Source of the DNA: Bugula neritina
Taxonomy: Eukaryota; Bryozoa; Gymnolaemata; Cheilostomatida; Bugulidae
Assembly (NCBI GenBank): GCA_964035545.1
Contig: OZ037766.1
Span: 848,501-912,500, forward strand
DNA length: 64,000 nt
Reading direction: 5' to 3'
The notes under the pieces are model-generated. The model made no database searches and was not told where the DNA came from. It saw only the letters and a program-made list of their open reading frames with translations. A program made the position numbers and the translations under genes. Positions 1 to 12,000 of this stretch are shown here, in pieces; within the stretch, counting starts at the first letter, position 1; every line of letters begins with the position of its first letter.

Positions 1-160
1 TCAAGGCATATTTCTGATTGCTGGTACGCTGAGTGCACTCAACTACCTTGCCGTTGATGCCAAGACCAAGTACATGTCTGGTCACAAGGTAGTCATCAGT
101 AATGGGATTTGTCTTTATGACTGGCCTTTGGACACCATCATTTGATATATTCGTTGACAT
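1..160 (-). CDS. MAPKAPK2: MAPKAPK2/3-like protein kinase, first coding exon (partial)
   Basis: Reverse complement from 160 downward starts with ATG and stays open for 53 codons plus one base to the window edge. It begins [16 protein letters not shown] and continues with [19 protein letters not shown], then an RTSNQKYAL segment. The LGLGINGKV stretch is the glycine-rich loop characteristic of MAP kinase-activated protein kinases 2 and 3; MK5 differs here. The family acts downstream of p38 to phosphorylate HSP27 and mRNA-decay factors. The conserved lysine would lie just outside the window in an FALK-like motif. The N-terminus is short and lacks the proline-rich extension of vertebrate MK2. 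The gene is head to head with the IRAK gene starting at 3008. Identity to the MK2/3 subfamily rests on remembered family sequences. Confidence 0.88.
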   Translation of the reverse strand, partial: MSTNISNDGVQRPVIKTNPITDDYLVTRHVLGLGINGKVVECTQRTSNQKYAL

Positions 161-3007
161 TACTTGCCAACACCCAACAGGATTTTGTAGAGTCTAAGAC
201 CGATATAAAAATAGATAGCTTGAGTTTGGACTATAGTCTAAGTGAGAGCCACAAGTTGTGTGCATACAGTCACTGTCTGCGGGTATTACCACTAACATTA
301 GAGAGCAGGTTATAATACCTCTAAGTGTACTACTATTCCACCAGCACCATATTGCTAAATTTTCAAATTTATTATATTATGAACTAATGATTAAATTATA
401 TTACATTCATACTGATACTCATATTTTAAGTTATATCACAATGATAATAACTAATAATAATAATTAATAATTTAAATAATATAATTAAATAACATAATGA
501 TAACCATGCAGTGCGTAATTATCATTGTGATAATAATGATGCACCATGATGAGTATGTTGATCAAGATGAAATGTAAACAACATAGAATTAAATAACAAT
601 AGTCATAGTACTAATAATTGATTACAATTTACACTTTGAAAACCAGAAATAAAAACTGATAAACAATTAGTTTTCCTTTTAATTTTACCTTTAAATTTAT
701 TTCTAACTTTTAGTTTTAGCAAATTTAAATAACTACTAGTAATAGTATTACTATAAGTTTTACTTTCACTTTGATTTCTACAATCACACCGACACTCACA
801 GTCACACTGAGTTTGACATTTAGATTTACAATGCCGGTTGCATTCGACATTACATATACTGATGGTGATAGCGATACTGATAGTGTTAAACTTAATGTTA
901 TCACATTCATACTCATACTGATACTCAGACTGATACTCAGACCGATACTCATACTGATACTCATACTTACTCTTAGTCTAAGTCTTATACTTAATCTTAT
1001 AGTTATACTTATAGTTATACTAATTCTTAGTGATACTCATAACCTAAACCATACTTATACTATAGCCATACACACACTCAGAACTGTCACTCACACTATG
1101 ACTCAGTGTGAGTGTAACACTGGCACTGAGTCTGACACAGTCAACTGACTGTGAGTGACACTGACAGTGAGTGTGACTCAGACTGCGCTAGTGATTCAGA
1201 TTGAGATTGAATGAGAAAAGGGAAATCAATCATCAAAATACTTAGTACTTACAGTGGCTAAATAAATATTACCTCCTAAATATTTATTCCAATATTGCTT
1301 AATGGGGGAAAATTAGTAGTAGTGAAGTAATATCAGTATTAATGTCTAAAACAGATAGAAATTAGGTTTCTGTTATACGTTTTACAGCGAAATCTAGTTA
1401 ATTTTATTTTGGGTTACAATCCGGATATGCGCTGATGTCATCGAGCTGTGTGTGCTATGATGTCTTCTACAAAGCTAATCAAGATAAACCGTTCAGTTTA
1501 ATTAGTTGTTGAGCTTTGCAGGTAAAAGTCGTTCAACTATTTCCGCGTGCATCCTAGCTTTAGAGCAATAACAGACAGCACATGGCTTCCTGTTAGAATA
1601 CAGTTTTATTTTCATTTCACCTTAGGCTCGGCCTTGTGGATGGAGCACTGAGTCTGTAAGTAGCAGCTTAACTTTTTTGTTATAACTGTTACTACTAGCA
1701 TATTGTAATAATAAAAGACACAGCATGTATTTTTGTAAAGCTTCCTGATACGTTCCCATTGGCTATTCTTCCAGATCAACCTAAGTTAATCTTGAACTTG
1801 AAGATAAGAATAAAAACTAAAAGTTAAAATCAAATTCAAAATGAAAGTGTGCAGCATGAGCATCAGATTCATTGTGATTTTCAGTGTTAGTGTGGCTATG
1901 ATTATTGCTCTAAATGTCAGTGTTGCAGTGTGCGTATGAGCACGTGATTGTGTATGAATACAGATGTTACTGTAGATTTTAGTACTACTAGTACTAGTAG
2001 TAGTACTAATCACTAATGTCTAATAGTAATAGACATAGTAATACTATTAGTATTAGTATGCCACTAATAGTAATATCTAATATAACTAATAATACAACTA
2101 TAAGTTATAGAACCACCGATAACTTGTATCAGTAGGAGTCGGAGCAGTTCTAGGCGAAGTTTTAGTATTGTTGGTTATGCTCGTAAAACTAATCCAAGAT
2201 GAAGACTGCTTAATTAGTAACCATAGAAGTATCTATGCTTGTAACACTAACTATAGTAAATAGTGTGTTTAGTCAATGTTTGGATATCATATATGTTGTT
2301 TCTTTAATACTAATAGTATCACTATTACAAGGACTATCAATAGGAATGTGTATAAGAATAACTTTGGATATGAGTATATCTCATTAGACTAACAGTTACT
2401 AATAATTGCTAATACTTAGAAAGTTAAGTTTAATTATTATAATCATTATGATTATACTTATAGTAATAGTTATGCTTAGTAGTTGGAATAAATTACAATC
2501 AACAATTATAATAATTTCAGTAACAATTTAGAGAGAAAGCTTATTTATCAGGGGTTGTCTGTGTGCATTGTTAATTTAACTACCTTGTTATAAAGATTTA
2601 GATTTATTGCAAACAGGATGTAACAGCAATGTGAAACTATTAGTAATGCAAACTAACCAACAAGCTAATAGATAATGTATTATAATTATACTACAGTGAC
2701 ATGAACATTACAATACTGACAAGGAAAAATTAATTAATAACAAATGATTTATAATTAAAAATATTTTAAAATAAAATAACTGTGAGATTATGCTGGTATG
2801 CTCTGTAGTATTCACCTATTGCACTGTCTTCTTATTGCTAAGAATACCTCTCTGTTTCTGATATTACTTGTTATACAATGTCTTGTACTGCTACTAATAT
2901 TTCTCTCTCCTCTGAGAAGATTCGGCTCTGTTGCTTTTACCGAAACTCTGTTGTTGAAAACTCTCCTAAAAGACTAAGGCTCTTTGCTTTGTATTTGGCA
3001 GTGAGGG
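161..3007. other. Intergenic region between divergent MAPKAPK2 and IRAK genes
   Basis: No exon recognised. It must hold the 5' ends of both divergent genes. It is AT-rich with degenerate ATACTC/ATACTG hexamer runs around 905-1030 and CTAGTA/TAGTAC-type runs around 1978-2060. No TATA box or CpG-dense promoter could be picked with confidence. The ORFs here are low-complexity. Confidence 0.5.
905..1030. repeat. Degenerate hexamer repeat (ATACTC/ATACTG)
   Basis: Successive imperfect copies of ATACTC, ATACTG and ATACTT on the plus strand. The open frames on both strands over this stretch are by-products of the repeat. Confidence 0.6.
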
Positions 3008-6000
3008 ATGGCACATCCTGAGATATACGCCAACCGTGATGGAACTGAATCTATCTCTACTATGTGGGTGGAAGATAAGCGTCTGCTGTGTCGCAGGTTA
3101 GATGCGAAACACAGGTGGAAAGATTTGGGTGCGTAGTTTTCTTGAATTTTCTTCGTACATTTTTTATACGAAACCTGAAAAAAATGCTATAATTATTCGT
3201 GCTTATTGTTGAGCAAACACTTGAGTGCCTACAGTGAAGTGATCCCGTATTTACTGCATTCTGACCAGCTGAAGCGCCTATGGCCTCACCAGCTGACACT
3301 TCTAGTGGGGGCTCGACTCATCTCCCACCTGTGCAATTTCTTGATATTTCGTCTGTGATTAGTAGTCAGTGACTCATATTATATCAGATTAGTAATCAGT
3401 GAGTCATGTTATCCCGGCAGCCAGTCACCAAGACCTGCGTCTGACACAAGATGACGTGCTGCTACTGAGTCAAGCATCTCCGAGAGAGAGTCCATCTGAA
3501 GGTCTGTTCAACCGTATGACAGAGAAGAGGACGAACATGCTGGAGCTGTATGCGTACCTCCACCAGGCAGATCTGCTGGCTGTTATGAACATAGTCCAGA
3601 AATACAGTCAGTGTTTACATATTGATTGCGGTGTTGGGCTGTTTTAAGTAGTTCTATATACTATTGTAGTAACATCTCTGAGCAGAAGATGGTGGAGTTG
3701 ATGTATGCTAGTTATTGCATTGCATTGCTAGTTTTGCATTGTACATAAAACATATTATTTTAGTGTAGCGTTTATTTCTGTAAACAAATAACTGTATTCA
3801 CATGAAGTATTATATTATGGTGTAGTGTGATGTCATAGGAATGGAGTAGTGTGATGTCATAGGAATGGCGTAGTGTGATGTCATAGGAATGGCGTAGTGT
3901 GATGTCATAATAATGGCGTAGTGGGATGTCATAGGAATGGTGTAGTGTGATGTCATAGGAATGGCGTAGTGTGATGTCATAGGAAGGACATAATGACATA
4001 TCACAGGAAGTGTTTTTATAGCCTTCCATAGTTGTATGGTGTAGACTCTAGTAAGTAAATAGCCTGTGAGTCTATGTTACCATTAGGTAGTGTTTGTGGG
4101 ACATGTTCTTGTAGCCTCCTACTGTGTATACAGCTGTGAAAATGTGTGCTTGTATTTACAGTCCCACCTCATTATCATGTGTCTTCAGAGACTGATATGT
4201 TACATGACCCTTTGGGAGAGGGCAACTCCTTAGGTAAGTGTTTTCATGTGATATTTTAGCTTGTTGATTCCTAAGAGACACTCATTCAAATGACAGGATT
4301 GTATCTCCATTAGCCAGTCCTTAGAATTTCTTATTTCCTGCCAGGTGTATATCGTAAGCTAGCTTGTTATATATTACTTCCTTCAAAAAGAAATTTCTCC
4401 TAATAGCGTACGTTAACTAACTGATTACATCAAATATTCCATCATTGCATTTAAAAGCCAAGCAATATATGATAGGTACTTAGTAATAACCAATCAGAAC
4501 ACTTCTACCAGTTGAATAAATCATCATGAAATAATGACTTCATCCTTCAAGTATCTCTAGACACTCATTACGTTCACAAGTACCTCTATCTCACATGACT
4601 CATACATGTTCTGTCAGCGCCTCCTGTGCCAGCCCCGCCCCCTCCTCTCAGTCCGCTGCCGGCTGCCAACCAGAGTCCCATGAGTCTGCTGGCCCCTCAA
4701 GACCTCCACCAAGCTGGTTTACACAACAGTTTACCTGGTCTGTCTCTGGATGACGGCGGTATGTGTCACTATTACCTTGTACAGTGTGTCACCTTGTACA
4801 GTGTGTCACCTTGTACAGTGTGTCACCTTGTACTCTGTGTCACTATTACCTTGTACAGTGTGTCACTATTACCTTGTACAGTGTGTCACCTTGTACAGTG
4901 TGTCACCTTGTACTCTGTGTCACTATTACCTTGTACAGTGTGTCACCTTGTACTCTGTGTCACTATTACATTGTACAGTGTGTCACCTTGTATTGTGTGT
5001 CATCTTGTACAGTGTGTCACATTGTACAGTGTGTCACATTACCTTCTACAATGTGACACTATTACCCTGTACAGTGTGTCACCTTGTACTGTGTGTCATC
5101 TTGTACAGTGTGTCACCTTGTCTTGTGTGTCACCTTGTATCGTGTGTCACTATTACCTTGTACAGTGTGTCACTTTGTACTGTGTGTCAGATGTGACCTT
5201 GACCTAGTTGTGTAGGTCACAGCATACAGCAGGAACTGGACTCTATGCAGATCCGAGCCGCCCACACCATCATGGCCACCAGAAACTTTGACATAGCAGA
5301 CATCTTGAAAGCCACCAACAACTTTGACGAGCAATATATGATAGCGAAGGGTGCGTATAGCTCGGTCTACAAGGTGAACCTGATGAATACTGACTTCGCA
5401 GCTAAAGTTTACGTGAGTATTTCTATATGGTGTTTGGTATAGTGTATTATATAGTATGCAGTAAGGTAACTGTGTGTACACAATATCATACTTACCATCA
5501 CAGTAGCTATGAGTGTACACAATATCATACTTACCATCACAGTAGCTATGTGTGTACACAATACCATACTTACCATCACAGTAGCTATGTGTGTACACAA
5601 TACCATACTTACCATCACAGTAGCTGTGTCTGTACACAATATCATACTTACCATCACAGTAGCTATGTCTGTACACAATGTCATACTTACCATCACAGTG
5701 ACTGTGTGTGTACACAATATCATACTTACCATCACAGTGACTGTGTGTGTACACAATACCATAATTTTTGTAGGATTTGGACTACAACTCTGTAAAATCT
5801 GACCTTCAGGAAACGAGACTGTAAGTTACTAGGACTATATTAGTATACTGTTACTAGGACTATATTAGTATACTGTTACTAGGACTATATTAGTATAATG
5901 TTACTAGGACTATATTAGTATAATGTTACTAGGACTATATTAGTATACTGTTACTAGGACTATATTAGTATACTGTTACTAGGACTATATTAGTATACTG

Positions 6001-9000
6001 TTACTAGGACTATATTAGTATACTGTTACTAGGACTATATTAGTATAATGTTACTAGGACTATATTAGTATACTGTTACTAGGACTATATTAGTATACTG
6101 TTACTAGGACTATATTAGTATAATGTTACTAGGACTATATTAGTATACTGTTACTAGGACTATATTAGTATACTGTTACTAGGACTATATTAGTATACTG
6201 TTACTAGGACTATATTAGTATAATGTTACTAGGACTATATTAGTATAATGTTACTAGGACTATATTAGTATAATGTTACTAGGACTATATTAGTATTAGC
6301 ACTCAATACTAATGCATAGACAGGTTAGAATTTGTGTGCAGGATACGTATCAGTGGATATTACTCTGAAATTCCTCAAGTCTAATAATAGTAGCAGTTGC
6401 TTTGATTCCTGACTTCCTGATTGGTGGAGCTGTTGACCAATCAGATGCAGTAAACAAGCACATGGCCCAGGGGAATAGCTCTTCTTATTATCTTAACAAG
6501 TGAAACTTCATAGTATGTCCTGCCATCTGATTGGTTGGTTATTCCACTCCCTTATCTCTAGAGTTTTTCTCATAGAGTTTGTGACTGCTGCACCAGTTAA
6601 TATATTAACATATACTTGTGATATAACTGTACTTCTTGTTGTATATTGTTATTATCAGCTGTGCAACATGCACACTTCCTGTTATACTAACTACTACTAG
6701 TTTATGTTGGTGTCACTTCTTAGCCTAGGGCCACACTGTGCGTATTTTTGCATGCGAAAATTGAAATTACAAGTAGCAAAGGTGTCCACTGTAGCGTCAG
6801 TGATGCGTGATAAATAAAGCTTTCATTTTTAAATCGCACTCCCTTTCAATAAAAGGCAATTTACTGGAATATAGCACTTAAATGAAGAAATTGGGCTCGC
6901 TGAATAACTACCAGCCAATTAGGTGACGACGACAGAGACGATTCGCACTTGCGTTGAAAATGCAGAGCGACAAGTGCGAATGTTTTCTCAACGCGCACAG
7001 TGGACACCTTTGCTACTTGTGATTTCAATTTTCGCATGCGAAAATACGCGCCGTGTGGCCCTAGGCTTACTCTGTAGTCTTACATAATATTTTCTAGTGG
7101 CAATAGATTTGATACCAACAGGTTGAGTTTGTGTAGCATATACCTGTTTGGGTCAGCTGTGTTGTATTATGTCCTGTAAAACTGTTTCCTGTAGAACTAT
7201 TATCTGTAGAACTGTAAAACTGTTGACTGTAGAACTGTTGACTGTAGAACTGTTGACTGTAGAACTTTTTGACTTTAGAGCTGTAGACATGTAGAACTGT
7301 AAGCATGTTGAACTGTAGACATACGTAGTACTCGTACTAAAAGTCGCTACGAAATGAACTTCACGATTTTATTGGAATTTATAATCATTCAGTTAATTTA
7401 TTCAAACAGGAAAGTTTCAAGTGTTTCTTTTTGACAGGCAATGTTTGTGCACAGGAAGTGAAATTTACCATAAAGGTTTTTAGTAAAGCATATATATCAT
7501 ATCATAACAATATTGTATCATAATATATCCTAGTATCACATATTATCATATTTTAGCATATCATAGTTGTTTGATATATTCTATTATTACATGAGTAATA
7601 ATGCAGCACAGTTAATAGTTATCTTATCATAAGCTAGTTTTCCTGCCCGTTCATTTGCTACAACTCTACTCTACCATATCATATACTCTGTTGACAGTCA
7701 CACACAGGTGCTCTACCATATCATATACTACTCTGTTGACAGTCACACGCAGGTGCTCTACCATATCATATACTACTCTGTTGACAGTCACACACAGGTG
7801 CTCTACCTTATCATATACTACTCTGTTGACAGTCACACATAGGTGCTCTACCTTATCATATACTCTGTTGACAGTCACACACAGGTGCTCTACCATATCA
7901 TATACTACTCTGTTGACAGTCACATACAGGTGCTCTACCATATCATATACTCTGTTGACAGTCACATACAGGTGCTCTACCATATCATATACTCTGTTGA
8001 CAGTCACAATCATGAGAATGTAGTCTCCATCACTGGAAAGTGTCTGAATGGACCCAGTTTCATCATTCTCTACGAATTCATGACCAACCAGTCCCTCCGT
8101 CATCAACTGGACACCCAGGGAGTCCTTAACATGGACAGACGAGTCACAATACTCAGAGGTGAGCACGTAATACGGTATATATTAGAATATATATCTGTGT
8201 GAGTTAGATATAATACGGTATAGAATATACATCTGTGTGAGTTATATATAATACGGTATAAAATATACATATGTGTGAGTTAGATATAATACGGTATAAA
8301 ATATACATATGTGTGAGTTAGATATAATACGGTATAGAATATACATCTGTGTGAGTTATATATAATACGGTATAAAATATACATATGTGTGAGTTAGATA
8401 TAATACGGTATAGAATATACATCTGTGTGAGTTATATATAATACGGTATAGAATATACATATGTGTGAGTTAGGTGCTGTTTCCATTCATGCTGACTTAT
8501 TGTGTTTTCAGATGCTGCCAGAGGTATTCAGTACCTTCACAGCAACGTCCCCTCTCTACTCCACAGAAACATTAAAAGGTGAGACAGTGCACCCCTTAGT
8601 ACACTCCTTACTATGCCCCTTGCTACACTCCTTACTATGCCCCTTAGTTTACCCCTCACCATCTCATTTGACATCACTACTATGTGTATAGCAGTTCTAA
8701 AAGCTAATTTATTTGAGTTGGTTCTTCATGTAAGTCACATTCAAGTATTCAGTATGCAGCATGTAAAATGGAGAACACACAGAAGACTTCTGTTACATCC
8801 CTCATTCAGAACTCAAGTCTAAAGTTATAACATTCAGTGAATTACTGTGTGTTACATTAAGAGTTGTCTTATCAATGTGCCTATACGTCTGCACTCAGCT
8901 CCAACATCCTATTGGACGACGGGTTGAAGGCCAAACTGTCGGACTTTGGCATGGCTGTGCACGTCAGCAAGAAGTCTGATTCCAGTTCAGTGGAGAGCAG

Positions 9001-12000
9001 CTCGCAGTGTTACACCCACTTCTCCACCCTCAACGACACCTCGGCCCTGCAGCGGAGCAAGGGCTATTGCTCTAAGGAAGTGCTCAATGGCAAGTTTTCT
9101 GTGAAAACCGACACGTATGCATTTGGAGTGGTAAGTGGCTGGAATCTGCAGACGTTTCATTAGCAGACGTTACAGAAAGTGTTATCTGTAGATGTGGTAA
9201 AGTTGTGAAGAGCATTTGTTATAGCAACTACTCAGTCTCTGTGACAATATTTATGAACAAGAATATTAACTGTGTTGGGGTTATCTTCTCCTAACTTATA
9301 ATTTGCCTAAAGAGGTAATAACTCCTAACAATACTTACATAACTAATAAGTCAAAACCTGTTTAATTGTTAAACCAGAACATATTAAATGGTCAGTTGCC
9401 CTGAGTAAGCTTTGTAATCTCACTAACTGGAATATTCTATTTCGGGAGTTATCTCTCCTAAACATGTATTGCCTGTACACACAGCTAGTCATTGTGTAGT
9501 GCTGAAGAGAAAGTGAAGCTGCTGCACTGTGTAGTCTTTTCACTTTCCTAGTCTCTTTATTCTTCAGTTTATTTCAGTCTTTCATTTGGTAGATTGAAAC
9601 ATTAATTTTTTTAAGTTGCCCAGTAATTCGACATCCAGCATAATGTGACGTGACATAGTGTGACACGTTATGTCATGTGACGTGACATAGTGTGACACGT
9701 TATGTCATGTGATGTGACATAGTTGACACGTTATGTCTTGTGACGTGACATAGTGTGACACGTTATGTCTTGTGACGTGACATAATGGGACAGACTAGCG
9801 TGTATACAGACTCTAGCATAGTCTAACAGGTGAAGGACTACCTTTCAGGTAATCTACGAGACTCTGACTAGACTGAAGGCGTACGACTCCAGCCGTAGCC
9901 GTGACAACAGGGCACTGGTGGATTACATTGAGGGCGTGGCCAACGAGTCCAAAGATGTGTGGAACCTGAGAGACAAGACTATACGCTGGGAACAGAAGAC
10001 GTACTTTAAGCTGTTCCGTCTGGCAAAGCTGGCCACTGCAGACCGGCCCAAGTGTCGGCCCACCATGAAACAGGTGCGTTACTGCTACGGTACACCGTCT
10101 ACTGTATGTTACTGCTACGGTACACTGCCTACTGTATGTTACTGTTTAACACAGTGTAATACAGTGTAATACTGTGTAATACTGTGTAATACTGTGTAAT
10201 ACTGTGTAGTACTGTGTAATACTGTGTAATACTGTGTAATACAGTGTAATACAGTGTAATACTGTGTAATACTGTGTAATTCTGTGTAATACAGTGTAAT
10301 ACTGTGTAATACAGTGTAATACTGTGTAATACTGTGTAATACAGTGTAATACTGTGTAATACTGTGTAGTACTGTGTAATACTGTGTAATACAGTGTAAT
10401 ACTGTGTAATACTGTGTAATACAGTGTAATACTGTGTAATACTGTGTAATACTGTGTAATACTGTGTAGTACTGTGTAATACTGTGTAATACTGTGTAGT
10501 ACTGTGTAATACTGTGTAGTACTGTGTAATACAGTGTAATACTGTGTAATACTGTGTAATACAGTGTAATACTGTGTAATACAGTGTAATACTGTGTAGT
10601 ACTGTGTAATACTGTGTAGTACTGTGTAATACTGTGTAATACTGTGTAATACTGTGTAATACTGTGTAATACTGTGTAATACAGTGTAATACTGTGTAGT
10701 ACTGTGTAATACTGTGTAATACTGTGTAATACTGTGTAATACTGTGTAATACAGTGTAATACAGTGTAATACTGTGTAGTACTGTGTAATACTGTGTAAT
10801 ACTGTGTAATACTGTGTAATACAGTGTAATACTGTGTAATACAGTGTAATACTGTGTAATACAGTGTAGTACTGTGTAATACTGTGTAATACTGTGTAAT
10901 ACTGTGTAATACTGTGTAATACAGTGTAATACTGTGTAATACTGTGTAATACAGTGTAATACAGTGTAATACTGTGTAGTACTGTGTAATACAGTGTAAT
11001 ACTGTGTAATACTGTGTAGTACTGTGTAATACTGTGTAATACTGTGTAATACAGTGTAATACTGTGTAATACTGTGTAATACAGTGTAATACTGTGTAAT
11101 ACTGTGTAGTACTGTGTAATACTGTGTAATACAGTGTAATACTGTGTAATACTGTGTAATACAGTGTAATACTGTGTAATACTGTGTAATACTGTGTAAT
11201 ACTGTGTAGTACTGTGTAATACTGTGTAATACTGTGTAGTACTGTGTAATACTGTGTAATACTGTGTAATACAGTGTAATACTGTGTAATACTGTGTAGT
11301 ACTGTGTAATACAGTGTAATACTGTGTAATACTGTGTAATACAGTGTAATACTGTGTAATACAGTGTAATACTGTGTAGTACTGTGTAATACTGTGTAGT
11401 ACTGTGTAATACTGTGTAATACTGTGTAATACTGTGTAATACTGTGTAATACTGTGTAATACAGTGTAATACTGTGTAGTACTGTGTAATACTGTGTAAT
11501 ACTGTGTAATACTGTGTAATACAGTGTAATACTGTGTAATGCAGTGTAATACTGTGTAGTACTGTGTAATACTGTGTAATATTGTGTAATACTGTGTAAT
11601 ACTGTGTAATACTGTGTAATACTGTGTAATACAGTGTAATACAGTGTAATACTGTGTAGTACTGTGTAATACTGTGTAATACAGTGTAATACTGTGTAAT
11701 ACTGTGTAGTACTGTGTAATACTGTGTAATACTGTGTAATACAGTGTAATACTGTGTAATACTGTGTAATACAGTGTAATACTGTGTAATACTGTGTAGT
11801 ACTGTGTAATACTGTGTAATACAGTGTAATACTGTGTAATACAGTGTAATACAGTGTAATACTGTGTAATACTGTGTAATACTGTGTAATACTGTGTAAT
11901 ACTGTGTAATACTGTGTAATACTGTGTAATACAGTGTAATACTGTGTAGTACTGTGTAATACTGTGTAATACTGTGTAGTACTGTGTAATACTGTGTAAT

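Noticed and set aside
4626-5207. Cys/Leu/Val/Ser-rich frames over the 17/23-bp array
   Set aside because: All three frames are open because of the repeat. Only 4618-4758 is real exon, shown by phase and the downstream kinase exon.
5192-5207. TGACCTTGACC, a nuclear-receptor half-site pair
   Set aside because: It lies at an IRAK intron end overlapping the repeat tail; no independent support, likely chance.
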